A stretch of DNA of 64,000 bases from Lentinus brumalis (lineage: Eukaryota > Basidiomycota > Agaricomycetes > Polyporales > Polyporaceae): the NCBI GenBank assembly GCA_001792895.1, contig MARA01000009.1:248001-312000 (forward strand), given 5' to 3'. Shown here one piece after another: positions 10,883 to 21,139 of this stretch. A program made the translations under genes and the position numbers. The notes under the pieces are model-generated. The model saw nothing but the letters and a program-made list of their open reading frames with translations, did not search any database and was not told the origin of the DNA. Numbering within the stretch: position 1 is the stretch's first letter; every line of letters starts with the position of its first letter.

Positions 10883-13800
10883 ATGGGAAGACAGGGAGGG
10901 CTGCGAGCACAAGCATGTAAGTACCCGCCTCGCATCGCACCCTCCCCCCAACGTTGCCCCCACACGCAACGCCCCCAAAACGAACCCACCCTCGCACTCC
11001 CAGCCTGCCACCGCCGCCCTCGACTCAACCCCGATGCCGCCCCTCAGAAAACTCCCCAGAGCGACAACCACCGCGTCGACTACGGTCGCACGGCAAGCGG
11101 CGCTCGCATCCTAGTGCCTGCGACACCGACCTTCACGGTCTTCCGCGACGAGACTGCGGGCCCGGCCCTGCCGACCGCTGCCCAACCCCCGCTCACTCCC
11201 ATGTTCATCAACGACACGTTCGACCTAGTCACGCCGCCGCCCGCGACGCAGCCGCCGACGCGCTCGCCCCTCGAAGAGCGCGCAGTCAACGTCGTCGAAG
11301 GCGAGAGCGCGAGAAGGCGCGCGATGCCAACGATGGCTGGCGCGAGCCCGGTCGCAGAGATGCGCGAGGCCCTAGTAAGTCGTGCGCTTACCCTCTCGCT
11401 ATCTCTCTGACAACCGCCGCAAGGCGCGCACCCCGGCTCCTGAGTGGTTCTTCCCAACCATCGCCCAGACTCAAGCCACGGCAGTCGGAGGTGGCCCACC
11501 GGGCGTGTTCGAGGACCGCGACTCCTCGCCGCTGAACGTCAGCTTCGACACGACAACCGCGGGCTCGCTCTCCCCGTCGATCCGCGCGGCCGAGTTCCGC
11601 GCCCTCACGGCCGCCTCTGCTGACCGCACGGCTACCGACGAGGCCAATGGCGAGACGGCGATGAGAAACGGCACGCGGATCGAAGGCGCGGAGACGTCTG
11701 CACAAGACGCGGCCACCACCAACCAGGACACGGAGGAGACGGCTGCCGCAACTCCGGCGACGACATCCACGCTGGACATCCAGCTCGCGGCGCCGGCTCC
11801 GAACCTCGCGAACGGCGAAGACTACTTCCAGTATTTCGCGACCCCGCCCGTGTTCACCGATCCCTTCCACAACCCGTCGACGCACACGCAGGGCCAGACC
11901 CAGGCTACAGGAAATGCCGACGAGGCCAATATCTATGGTGAGCCTGCTCGTGCTACGTCCCTTGGGAATGACCCGCGGACAGCAATCAAGCGACCCTGGA
12001 ATGGGACGCCGGACCCAGAGACTGAACGATGCGACTCTCGACGCATGCGACTGGCCGGCACGACGCCAGCAATGCGTAACGCAGCCACACTCCCGAACGA
12101 ACACGTCGACGACTCGAACTCGAACCCATGGGCAGAAGGGGCGGGCACGAGAGGCGGGGAGAGAGCGGAGGACGTTGCGAATTTCTCTTTTGCTCCTGTA
12201 ATTTCTTCCACACCAACTGTCCATAGCGTACCCCGACAGCTGCTACCCGATCATTTGCACGTGTCTCCAACTAACCCTCCTACCGCAACGAGGCTTGACC
12301 CTGCCATGGATGCGATCCCGAGCACTCTCCTGCCGCTCGACGGCGCCGGCGCGTGGCGCGGAATCGAGGAGCCAGATGAAGCCTCGCGTGGACATCCCGA
12401 CCGCATGGAGGTGGACGCCACCGCGCCTCGCCGTAGACCACCATCACCCGAACAATCCACGAATGGCAAGGGAAAGGGAAAGGCCCGAGCCACATCCGCC
12501 GACCTCTCGCAACCGGAACCGGAGGTGGACGTCCAGAACGAGCCGGAGGATGGCTGGAACGAGGAGGAGATCCGCGAGGCGAGGCAGCGGAGCCTCAAGC
12601 AGACCCGCTTCGGGCAGGCTGACGGCTGGTCGCAGAGGGGCCCGTTCCAACGTGAACGTACGGGTTTTGCGGGCCCCTCGAGGACGATGCACGGCCATGA
12701 CGACGAACCAGTAGCCCGCCTGGGCAGCCAGCTGGAGCGGGACGCATACACCTCGCACAGCAGGACTGGGAATGAGAGTAGTCGACCTGAGACGAGACAC
12801 CCGAGCGTACGAGCGTACCTAGGCAACCCACCTCAGCCGTGGGCCAACGAAGGGCAGCGGGGGAGCATGCGATGGCGCGCAAGCGAGAGCAGAGCCCGAT
12901 CGGAGTTCGTGCCTCTACCCAACACCCGCGCCGCGGAGCATCTAGCAATGAGAGGAGCAGGGAGAGCTGACTCGATGCAACGCTCCCCGATGTCACGAAT
13001 CTTCGGTCTCCAGCGCACGCCCTCACCGGATGCCTCAGTACGAGCGACGCAGCACTCACAGAGAGATGAACAACCATATCTGGACGCGAGGACGGTGGAG
13101 GGAACCCCAGAGGCGGACGAAATGCGGAACTGGGACGATGAACGGGACGACGGGTGCCAGTGGGACCAGGAGGACGGAGAACTCCTCCCGACCGCCCTCC
13201 GCGAACAAGCACCGCGTGAAAACCAAGCCCCGACCCCGATCCCGGAAGGCGGCTTCCCACCGATACACCGGGACGATCCCGAGTCCATGCTGCGAGGGAT
13301 GGCTGTCGACTGGATGCGAGAAGTCTGGAGCGACGCTCCGAATACTGACGTCTTCGTGCAGGTATTCAACTACCGCTACTCAGAGGACGATGTCCTCAAC
13401 GGCCGGATCGCGGAGAATCTACGCTGGGCCTTCGAGCAGCTCTCCGGCGAGCAGGGGTTTGACGTCGTCCCGCCGGAACCCGAAGACAGCACGGCCGCGA
13501 GATCACGCACCCTCCCATCCATCTGGGTGATACGCGGGCTCTCACCAAGAGCCACGACGCATGCCATCGCGCGAGGATACTGGTCGTTCCCAACAATATC
13601 ATTCGCCGCTCTGCCCAGAACCGCACCCATGCAGTCTTGGCTTTTCACTCTCGAAGGCTTCCTCGAGGGCAACGAGGAGAAAATCCGAGCGGCGGTCATG
13701 CGCACGCTCATGGAGGACGAGATGCAGCAGTGGCTCATGACGATGCTGGCAACGCACCCGGCTTACGAGGGAAGGTCGATACGACGAGCACTAACAGAGA

Positions 13801-14438
13801 CGCTGCAGTCGCTGCGCGTTGAAACAATGCAACTGAGCAATGGGACGCATCTCGCCAGCGTTTTCATCAGGCCGCCCACACGCAGTCTTCGAGAGTGGAG
13901 ACGGTGGGTTGCGGAACTCCGTACTCGTCGCTATCGGAGCTTCGCAATAGGAACAGGCCGGGTGCGCAACGTGGCGCAGTGCGCCGGATGCACGAGCGTG
14001 GCGCACCTAACACACCTCTGCCCGTTCCCCGAATCCCGGGATGGAACGGACCCAACGCGGGCGAAGGCGTCTTCGGAAGGAGGAACACCCGAACCCGTAC
14101 AAGCAGGACCTCCACGAGCCAAGCTAACAGACGCGACAATGCCCCTGCATCAGGCCGTCGGAGGGACAACAGGGATAGACGGGGCGGCTATGGCGATCGC
14201 TCGCAACACGGTACCCCAGGACCGCGACGGAACGGCCGGAACGAGCGGCACCGCAGGAGCGACCGTGACGACCGCGACAGCCGCAGCGACCGGGAGAATC
14301 AGGACCCAACGAGGGGGCATGGTGGAAACAGACGAGGGAACGGATATGGCGGCCAAGGCAGCGGGAGTGGACGCGACCGCAGATTCCTCTATTAAACGAC
14401 ACCAAGGCTCCGCAATGATGCGGGCCTCTCCTTCTTGA
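10883..14438 (+). CDS. LINE ORF1, gag-like protein with CCHC zinc knuckle
   Basis: Nucleic-acid-binding protein expected to package the LINE RNA. The long open frame covers 11383-14438. It begins without an ATG; its first internal ATG is at 11661, which would give 925 residues. A second frame starting with ATG at 10883 joins it exactly in phase if a 49-nt GTAAGT...AAG stretch (11375-11423) is removed as an intron, which gives about 1,168 residues. Most of the N-terminal half is Pro/Ala/Arg/Glu-rich and looks disordered. Near 13330-13860 there is a conserved-looking gag-like core (TDVFVQVFNYRY, LPSIWVIRGLSP), followed at 13981-14022 by CAGCTSVAHLTHLC, an exact C-x2-C-x4-H-x4-C knuckle. The tail is Gly/Thr/Ala/Arg-rich. 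Uncertain points are the real start codon and whether the intron is used. Confidence 0.7.
11375..11423 (+). other. Candidate spliceosomal intron within LINE ORF1
   Basis: GTAAGT donor, CTGAC branch-like motif and CAAG acceptor within 49 nt. Removing it fuses two open frames in phase 0. Size and signals equal those of the host gene introns in this window. Confidence 0.4.
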
Positions 14439-15036
14439 CGATAGGGTCTTAGCTGGGTGGCAATGGCACCCCACGGAGATGTAGCAGGACACGCGACTGA
14501 CGATGTATGGGCAGAACGAAATTGTTTGAATGTATCTTCTTGACAGAGACTCGATGAAGTAAGACGACGAGAACGTGACGGCACCGGCCTAGACCTACGC
14601 CAGGATGACGACTGGAGGAACGTAGACTGCCGGGCGGAAGGCACGGAACGTAGCCGACCGTGCTAGAACCCCGGGGAGACAGATGTCAGCCAAGAGCCCG
14701 ATACACTGACCTCACGAGGTGCAGGAAAGCTTTTGGTGCGCGAATGGTCAATCTATTTAGATGCTGGCGGACCTAGCGGAAGCTGAAGCTCAGAAGACGT
14801 GGGCTAATGCACGGAACTGAGCATCGCCACCCGAGACGGAGGGACTCACCGTATAGAACCGGAGGAATGGCTGTACCCCGGTCGACGACGCAGCTGCGAA
14901 CCAATCCCACAACGATCTTACATCACCCACGGACGTTTACTCTGGCAACCGGATTTCACGCCTCGACGAGGGAGGAGGGAGGGAGGACGATAATGCCCGT
15001 TCCCCAACCGACGAGCCTCACGCCGAGATCGGAGGC

Positions 15037-18000
15037 ATGGATAGTGCCCAACAGGAGAGAGAGCAACGACACGAGGTGCCTGACGGAGGAGGCCAACCAA
15101 ACATCTCAGGAGAAGCGAACGCTGCTAGAAATACGCTCCAACAAGGCAGCAGACGCATGGACGACAACCAGAAAAAGACTGCACTAACCGTAGCATCCCT
15201 GAATATTAATGGCTTCGGAAACCTGATACGCGACCACCCGGAGAACAAATGGGGTCGTGTGTATCGTCTGATGTCCGAACATCGAATAGGTATCCTCCTG
15301 ATGCAAGAAACACACTTAACAGAGGAACGGACAGCAGACCTGCACAAGATGTTCGCGCGCAAAATTAAGATCCTACACTCTGCGAATCTGGAGGCCCCAA
15401 CGCAGAGAGAGGGCGTGGCGATAGTTCTGAACCGTCGATATCTAAACACTGCGGATGCAACCGCGACAACTATCGTCCCGGGGAGGGCACTCCAAGTCAC
15501 AGTATCGTGCCAAGGAGGAGACAAAAGAACCATCCTGTGCGTATACGCGCCGACGTCAAACGGCGCGCACGAACGCAAACTATTCTTCGACGAAGTACGT
15601 GAATACTACGACTCACACCCGAGATGCCCCCGTCCTCACCTGATGGCGGGGGACTTCAACACGGTCGAGGACGCCATTGACCGGCTACCGGTACATGACG
15701 GTGTAGACCCGTCGGTGGGAGCCCTGGACGACCTAAAGCTAAGCCTCGGGTTCATGCTGGCAGACGGCTGGCGTGTGACGAACCCTACGTGCAGAGACTA
15801 CACATTCCATCGTGGCGTAGGACCGAACGCGGTCTTCTCACGTCTAGACCGATTCTACGTAACCCCGAGCATCTTCGAAGGAGCACGGGAATGGCGCATC
15901 TGCGAAGCAGGAGTCAAGACAGACCACAGTCTGATCTCAGTCCAGCTCATCGCGGAGAACGCGCCAATAGTTGGCCCAGGTAGACCAGTCTTCCCACTGA
16001 CACTGCTACGAGACAAAAAGATCACAAGAGACATCATGGAAAGAGGACTACGCGCCATAAATGAGCTGCACCAGCTCGAAGACCTGGGCCAGCGCTCAGA
16101 AGAGGCAAATGCACAACTGATCCTGTATAAATTCAAAGTCGACATGATGAAGATAGCACGAGCCCGGGAGAGGGAAGTCGTGCCGCAGCTGCTCCGGGAT
16201 ATCAGAGAAGGGGAGAAAACCCTGCGACAACTGAAAGCAAATCGGGAAGTTCCCGAGGCGGCCAAGATTGAGGAAGCGGCAATGTTGACCAAGCAAATCC
16301 GGGCCCTGAAGTTGAGACGTTTCAAACAACAGCAACAGCAATCGAGAGCCACGCACCGCATATATGGAGACCGGCCTACGAAATACTGGTCCAAGTTACA
16401 CCGCGAATGTGCCCCGCGCGATATAATACTCTCCTTCGAAAAGGAGGGCATGACGGGAACATCGGGTGAGAAGATCTACGAAACTGATTCTGCCCGCATG
16501 GCAGACATGGCTCGCCAGCATCACATGAACATCCAGCGGGATGAGCACGGCTCGAAGAGCGCAAATGAACGGGAAAGCGACATTGAGGCAGCCCTGGGCA
16601 GCCTAGACCCAACCGTGTCAGTGAACCAAGCAACGAAGCTAGACGCGACGATCACATACGACGAGTGTGCTCAGTCGCTGCGATGCGCAAAGAACGGGAC
16701 GGCGCCAGGACTGGACGGAATCCCGTTCGAGGTCTGGAAGACGCTACACGCCCGCCACACCGAGGACGCCCGTTTCCCGAAAAGAAAGGAATTTGATGTC
16801 CTCCGATTGATAACGGCGGCCTTCAAAGACATGAGCGAGCACGGCGTGCACCCGCAGACGTCCTTCGCGAGTGGCTGGATGGCCCCGATCTACAAGGAGA
16901 AGGGTGAACGGACACGAGTAGTCAACTACCGGCCGATAACCCTCCTCAACACGGACTATAAGCTCCTGAGTAAATCGCTCGCAGTTCGTCTTGCAGCTGC
17001 AGCCCCCGACCTCATACATCCGGCGCAAGCGGGGTTTGTCCCTGGACGGAAAATCCAGAACCACACGCAGCTGGCGAGATTGATGATGTGCTGGGCGGAG
17101 GAAAACAATGTAAACGGAGCGATAGTCGCGCTCGATCAGGAGAAAGCGTACGACAAAATCGCGCACGACTACTTGTGGAGAGTCCTCCAGAAGTTCCGGA
17201 TCCCAGCATCCTTCATACGCCTGGTCCAGTCACTATATAAGCACGCCGTGACGTCAGTAATGGTAAACGGAACTTTGAGCAGGCCGTACCGCATCTACCG
17301 AGGAGTTAGACAAGGCGACCCACTATCCTGCCTCCTCTTCGACCTAGCGATTGAGCCACTATCAGCAATGATCCGGAAATCGGACTTGGAAGGCTTCAAC
17401 ATCCCGAGAAGTGGGGAAGTCCTCAAGGCAGTTCTATTTGCTGACGACACAACCGCGTACCTGTCAGACCAGGACGACTTCAACACGCTCCAGGTGGTAC
17501 TGGACACATGGTGTTCTGCAGCTAAGGCACGGTTCAACATGAGCAAGACGGAAATCATTCCGCTGGGGAATCAGGAGTTCCGAAACCAAATGGCAGTCAC
17601 GTATAGGACGACAGGAACGTGGAAGAACTACCCCAGAGGAGTGCACGTCGCCCAAGAAGGCGAGGCGGTGCGCATTCTAGGAGCCTTCTTCGGGAACGGA
17701 GTGAAGCAGGTGGACGTCTGGACACTAGTACTCACCAAACTAGTAGCCATGAAGAAACCCCTGATGCATGCTATGGAACGCTGGCGGAACGGGCACGCGA
17801 CGCTCCAGGGGAAAAAACATGTCGTCCAGATGATTGTGGGCGGCATGACTCAGTTTCTGACAACTGTCCAGCGAATGCCTGACGAGATACTCACAAGACT
17901 GACGAAGATTATCCGGAACTATCTGTGGGACGATAGGCATAACACGCCTGTGGGAATGGACTCCGTATGCCTGCCGGTGGGAATGGGCGGACTAGGGATG

Positions 18001-20052
18001 CTGGATCTGACCGCGCGACGGGAAGCCATCGACATGATGTGGCTGAAGGCCTACCTGGACTTCAGCAAAGACCGCCCTACCTGGGCATTCTTAGCGGACG
18101 ACCTTCTTGCCTCCCTTGTCCCCAAGAACTGCCGCCCTAGAACGGCCAACCTGAGGATTAATACGTTCCTGCAACGATGGAACCCGAAAGTCCATGGCCT
18201 ACCGGACGAACTAGGAGCTTTGATGGCGGTGGCACGTAAGTATGGTGTCCGTCTCGAAGGACTGGCCTTCTCTAGAGCCACCCAGAAGATGATGCCGATG
18301 TGGGACCACGCGTACGCAGACCGGCTACGACTCGGCCGCCTCTCGGTCCCGTCCAAGCTACTAACGTGCATTCAGAGTCAGCACAAAGCGGTAACGGTGG
18401 GAGATTTTGTCGAATTAGCAAACACCGCGAACGAGACCTCCCACAAGCCACGGGCTACCTGCCGCTGCCTGGCATGCGCCCGAATATATGCCAGCACGGG
18501 ATGCACGAACCCGCACCTCTGTGCGATACGCGCCAAGGAAATGCTCGACACGCTCCCCGGCAAATGGGACCCCAGGGGGAAACAGCCGGAAGACTATGAA
18601 GGGAAAGCAATGTACGACCTACAGGAGGAGAGACTCAGCGAAGGCCTAGTACCGTTCGACCGCCGCATTACCACGTACGGCGACATTGGCCATGCCTTCC
18701 GAATATTCACGGGGCCTGACCCCGTGTCGAACGACGCGATACAGACGGAGCTGGACGAGGACGGCTCAGACATGGTGATCGCGACAGACGGATCATGCGC
18801 AAGAAACGGCGAGAGAAATGCACGCGCCGGTGCTGGAATCTTCTTCGGAGAGAACCATGCGTTGAACACGAGCGTCCGCATCCCTACCTGCCTAGAACAG
18901 TCAAACCAGACAGGCGAGGCCGTAGCTGCCCTCATCGCTACCACGAAGGCCCCGAGCCGTACCCGCATCACCCAAATCACGGACTCGAAGACAACAATGG
19001 ATTCACTCTCGAGATGGCGGCAGCGGCACGAGGATACCGGCTACATCCTCCAAAACAATTCGACCATCACGAAGACGAATCTGGCACGCCTCCGCATGAG
19101 GAGAGCGCATACGTTGTTCAAGTGGGTCAAAGGCCACAGCGGCCACCCGGGGAACGAAGCAGCAGACCGCCTCGCGGCGGAAGGTGCTGAGAGACAGACA
19201 GGTGACCACCTCGACATGAGCGTGCCTGCACGATTCATGGTGACAGGTGCGAAGCTGCACGCCATGACGCAGAAGCTCGCCTACAGGGCAATTCGGTTGC
19301 GACTGGACGCGAAGACACCTCCCCGACCGAGGGCAGTGGCAAACATGGACAGGATCTTGTGCGGAATCGAAGCAACGTTCGGGGTGCAACTGCACGATGC
19401 CTCAATCTGGAGGTCCTTCCGGTCGAGGCACGTATCCAGGCAGGCGGCCCAGTTCTACTGGATGGCGACGCACGACGGCTATATGCTGGGCACACACTGG
19501 TTGCGTCCCAACATGTCAGACGAACTGCAGCGACGAGCCAGCTGCACGATATGCGGCGAATTGGAGACCATGTCCCATATCATTTTTGAGTGCGACGCTC
19601 TCGGACAGGAGATCATATGGAACCTACTAGAAACAACGTGGAAACTCACCGGTAATGACTGGAAGAGTCCCAACTGGGGATCCACTTTCGGCGCGGCGTG
19701 CGCCGTCTTCAAAACCGGAGAAGGAAAGAGGAAGTCTGCGAGTGAGCAGCTCTGGTGCATTCTAGCGACGGAGGCGACTCACCTGATCTGGAAGCTGCGA
19801 TGCGAGCGCGTTATCCAGAAGGAGGGAGCCCAGTTCAGCGAGATGGAAGTCACGAATCGGTATTACTCGACGATGGACTCGAGACTAAGCATGGACCGAC
19901 GTACGGCAGCGGTATCTAGAGGGGGCAAGAATGCTCTACAGCCGCAGGAGGTCGAGCGAATATGGCTGCCGATCATCGAGACCAGAAAGAGCCTACCGGC
20001 CCGATGGGTAACGGATAGTGGGGTTTTAGTGGGTATAGAGCGGGGGAAATGA
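15037..20052 (+). CDS. LINE ORF2: APE endonuclease, reverse transcriptase, RNase H
   Basis: A single open frame of 1,671 residues starting at the first ATG of the frame. Domains in order: APE/EEP endonuclease (about 45-310) with LNINGFGN, MQETHL, the catalytic MAGDFNT and TDHSLI; reverse transcriptase (about 545-830) with GLDGIPFEVW, the NYRPITLLNTDYK and AGFVPGR blocks, motif A ALDQEKAYD, motif B RQGDPLS and motif C FADD; RNase H (about 1,245-1,390) with ATDGS, GEAVAAL, ITDSK and GHSGHPGNEAADRLA; then a zinc-binding segment CTICGELETMSHIIFEC (near 1,502) of the zf-RVT type. The protein nicks target DNA and primes cDNA synthesis from the nick. All catalytic Asp/Glu/His positions I can identify are present and the frame is intact, so the copy may be active. 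Between 14439 and 15036 the inter-ORF spacer has no recognisable gene. Confidence 0.96.
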   Translation: MDSAQQEREQRHEVPDGGGQPNISGEANAARNTLQQGSRRMDDNQKKTALTVASLNINGFGNLIRDHPENKWGRVYRLMSEHRIGILLMQETHLTEERTADLHKMFARKIKILHSANLEAPTQREGVAIVLNRRYLNTADATATTIVPGRALQVTVSCQGGDKRTILCVYAPTSNGAHERKLFFDEVREYYDSHPRCPRPHLMAGDFNTVEDAIDRLPVHDGVDPSVGALDDLKLSLGFMLADGWRVTNPTCRDYTFHRGVGPNAVFSRLDRFYVTPSIFEGAREWRICEAGVKTDHSLISVQLIAENAPIVGPGRPVFPLTLLRDKKITRDIMERGLRAINELHQLEDLGQRSEEANAQLILYKFKVDMMKIARAREREVVPQLLRDIREGEKTLRQLKANREVPEAAKIEEAAMLTKQIRALKLRRFKQQQQQSRATHRIYGDRPTKYWSKLHRECAPRDIILSFEKEGMTGTSGEKIYETDSARMADMARQHHMNIQRDEHGSKSANERESDIEAALGSLDPTVSVNQATKLDATITYDECAQSLRCAKNGTAPGLDGIPFEVWKTLHARHTEDARFPKRKEFDVLRLITAAFKDMSEHGVHPQTSFASGWMAPIYKEKGERTRVVNYRPITLLNTDYKLLSKSLAVRLAAAAPDLIHPAQAGFVPGRKIQNHTQLARLMMCWAEENNVNGAIVALDQEKAYDKIAHDYLWRVLQKFRIPASFIRLVQSLYKHAVTSVMVNGTLSRPYRIYRGVRQGDPLSCLLFDLAIEPLSAMIRKSDLEGFNIPRSGEVLKAVLFADDTTAYLSDQDDFNTLQVVLDTWCSAAKARFNMSKTEIIPLGNQEFRNQMAVTYRTTGTWKNYPRGVHVAQEGEAVRILGAFFGNGVKQVDVWTLVLTKLVAMKKPLMHAMERWRNGHATLQGKKHVVQMIVGGMTQFLTTVQRMPDEILTRLTKIIRNYLWDDRHNTPVGMDSVCLPVGMGGLGMLDLTARREAIDMMWLKAYLDFSKDRPTWAFLADDLLASLVPKNCRPRTANLRINTFLQRWNPKVHGLPDELGALMAVARKYGVRLEGLAFSRATQKMMPMWDHAYADRLRLGRLSVPSKLLTCIQSQHKAVTVGDFVELANTANETSHKPRATCRCLACARIYASTGCTNPHLCAIRAKEMLDTLPGKWDPRGKQPEDYEGKAMYDLQEERLSEGLVPFDRRITTYGDIGHAFRIFTGPDPVSNDAIQTELDEDGSDMVIATDGSCARNGERNARAGAGIFFGENHALNTSVRIPTCLEQSNQTGEAVAALIATTKAPSRTRITQITDSKTTMDSLSRWRQRHEDTGYILQNNSTITKTNLARLRMRRAHTLFKWVKGHSGHPGNEAADRLAAEGAERQTGDHLDMSVPARFMVTGAKLHAMTQKLAYRAIRLRLDAKTPPRPRAVANMDRILCGIEATFGVQLHDASIWRSFRSRHVSRQAAQFYWMATHDGYMLGTHWLRPNMSDELQRRASCTICGELETMSHIIFECDALGQEIIWNLLETTWKLTGNDWKSPNWGSTFGAACAVFKTGEGKRKSASEQLWCILATEATHLIWKLRCERVIQKEGAQFSEMEVTNRYYSTMDSRLSMDRRTAAVSRGGKNALQPQEVERIWLPIIETRKSLPARWVTDSGVLVGIERGK

Positions 20053-20055
20053 GGC

Positions 20056-20080
20056 AGAATGTTGACGAGTTCAACATTCT
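20056..20080 (+). other. Perfect hairpin just after the LINE ORF2 stop
   Basis: AGAATGTTGA and TCAACATTCT form a perfect 10-bp stem around a 5-base loop, four bases after the ORF2 stop codon. It lies in the short (about 235 nt) 3' UTR. A role in reverse-transcriptase recognition of the RNA is conceivable but inferred. Confidence 0.55.
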
Positions 20081-20307
20081 ATCTCATTGTCCACGCTTTG
20101 AGTCCCACACTACGTGCGTAAAGCATTTCCCCGCGGTGAATACTAACGGCATAAATTATTGAAACGCATCTAAGGGCCAATGTCCTGAGATGGGTTGCCT
20201 AGCGCGTCTGGTTGATAATCATCAACTAGAACTACACGACAAGCCCCGATGGGGACCAATGTGGTTCAGGACACTATGCGCTCCACCAAAAAAAAAAAAA
20301 AAAAAAA

Positions 20308-20321
20308 AAAAATAGCCGAGG
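20308..20321. repeat. Candidate 3' target-site duplication of the LINE
   Basis: AAAAATAGCCGAGG, continuous with the poly(A) tract, repeats the sequence at 7909-7922. Confidence 0.5.
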
Positions 20322-21139
20322 CAGGAATTGCAAGGAGTGTGCCCACCTTGATTGAATTGAGCCAGATGCGTGAGTAAGTACTTTGCATGGAATGGCCGTC
20401 GATGAGGCCTGAGGCCTGAAGTTCCGCAGACTTCAGAAGATAAACAGGAGGATGAATGAGCGGCAATTGTGCGTTCGCTATATAGACACACGTCCTCGAG
20501 CTCCGTATGAGCTACAAAGTAGAGTGTATATCATACGATGAGGTGTGTTTACTTCATGACCTTGATGGTGGCGACCCCAGTCATGATCACTGTAAAGAGG
20601 TTGTCAAGACCAGTGAAGGAGCCGCGCGATGATGTTTTTCAGTCGTAAGCATGTTCCAGCTGTCTGAAGCGAGATACAGACGGAGAAAGGTAGAACACCA
20701 CCATCCGTGAGCTTGCAGATTTCACGGTCCGCGATACTGTAAATGAGCGAGCGGCGACACGGCTAAGCCACAGTCCGGATGTGACTTATCTATGGCAGAA
20801 ACGCTCTATACATACTTGGGGCCACCATGAGGCCTGAGGGCGGTCGTAAGACAGCCCACAGCTTGCTGAAAGAACGCGACTTGAGTAAAGAAGTTGGAGA
20901 GGCGGCAAGCCATACATGATGATAGTGGTCGTGAATCAACAAAGCACTGAATCCAAGTAAGTAAGTAGGTAAGTAGTGGAAGCGCTTACTGACCTCTATC
21001 GGAGTAAGAAACTGGGTAAGCAAATGGGATAGTCCCGTTATTGTCCCCGGTCTAGACCCGGTTCAGTTAAACGAACGGGTCAAGGCGATTCACCGCTGCA
21101 CACACCTTGTCTCCGCCGTCGCGGACCCTGTCGACAACG
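20322..21139. other. Intergenic; no gene recognised
   Basis: Lies between the LINE and the CRIB kinase. Only short, unconvincing open frames are present. The 3' part (about 21040-21139), CT-rich near the start codon, is likely promoter and 5' UTR of the kinase. Confidence 0.4.

Larger units (their letters stand above)
7923..20310 (+). mobile_element. Full-length LINE (non-LTR) retrotransposon, Tad1-like organisation
   Basis: Two-ORF non-LTR element: ORF1 with a CCHC zinc knuckle, then ORF2 with APE endonuclease, reverse transcriptase and RNase H, and a 3' end in at least 23 A residues (about 20288-20312). There are no LTRs. APE plus RNase H plus a CCHC-bearing ORF1 is the organisation of the fungal Tad1 clade; clade placement is inference. 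The 3' limit is clear from the A tract. The 5' limit at 7923 rests on the candidate 14-bp target-site duplication, which gives about 12.4 kb, longer than the roughly 7 kb of Tad. The first 3 kb (7923-10880) hold no recognisable protein and would be an unusually long 5' UTR, or an older nested insertion. ORF2 has no stop or frame break, so the copy may be young and competent. Confidence 0.85.

Noticed and set aside
11382..11660. Treating 11382 as the ORF1 start codon
   Set aside because: The codon there is GTG, not ATG, and this is a eukaryote. An upstream spliced start or ATG 11661 is needed.
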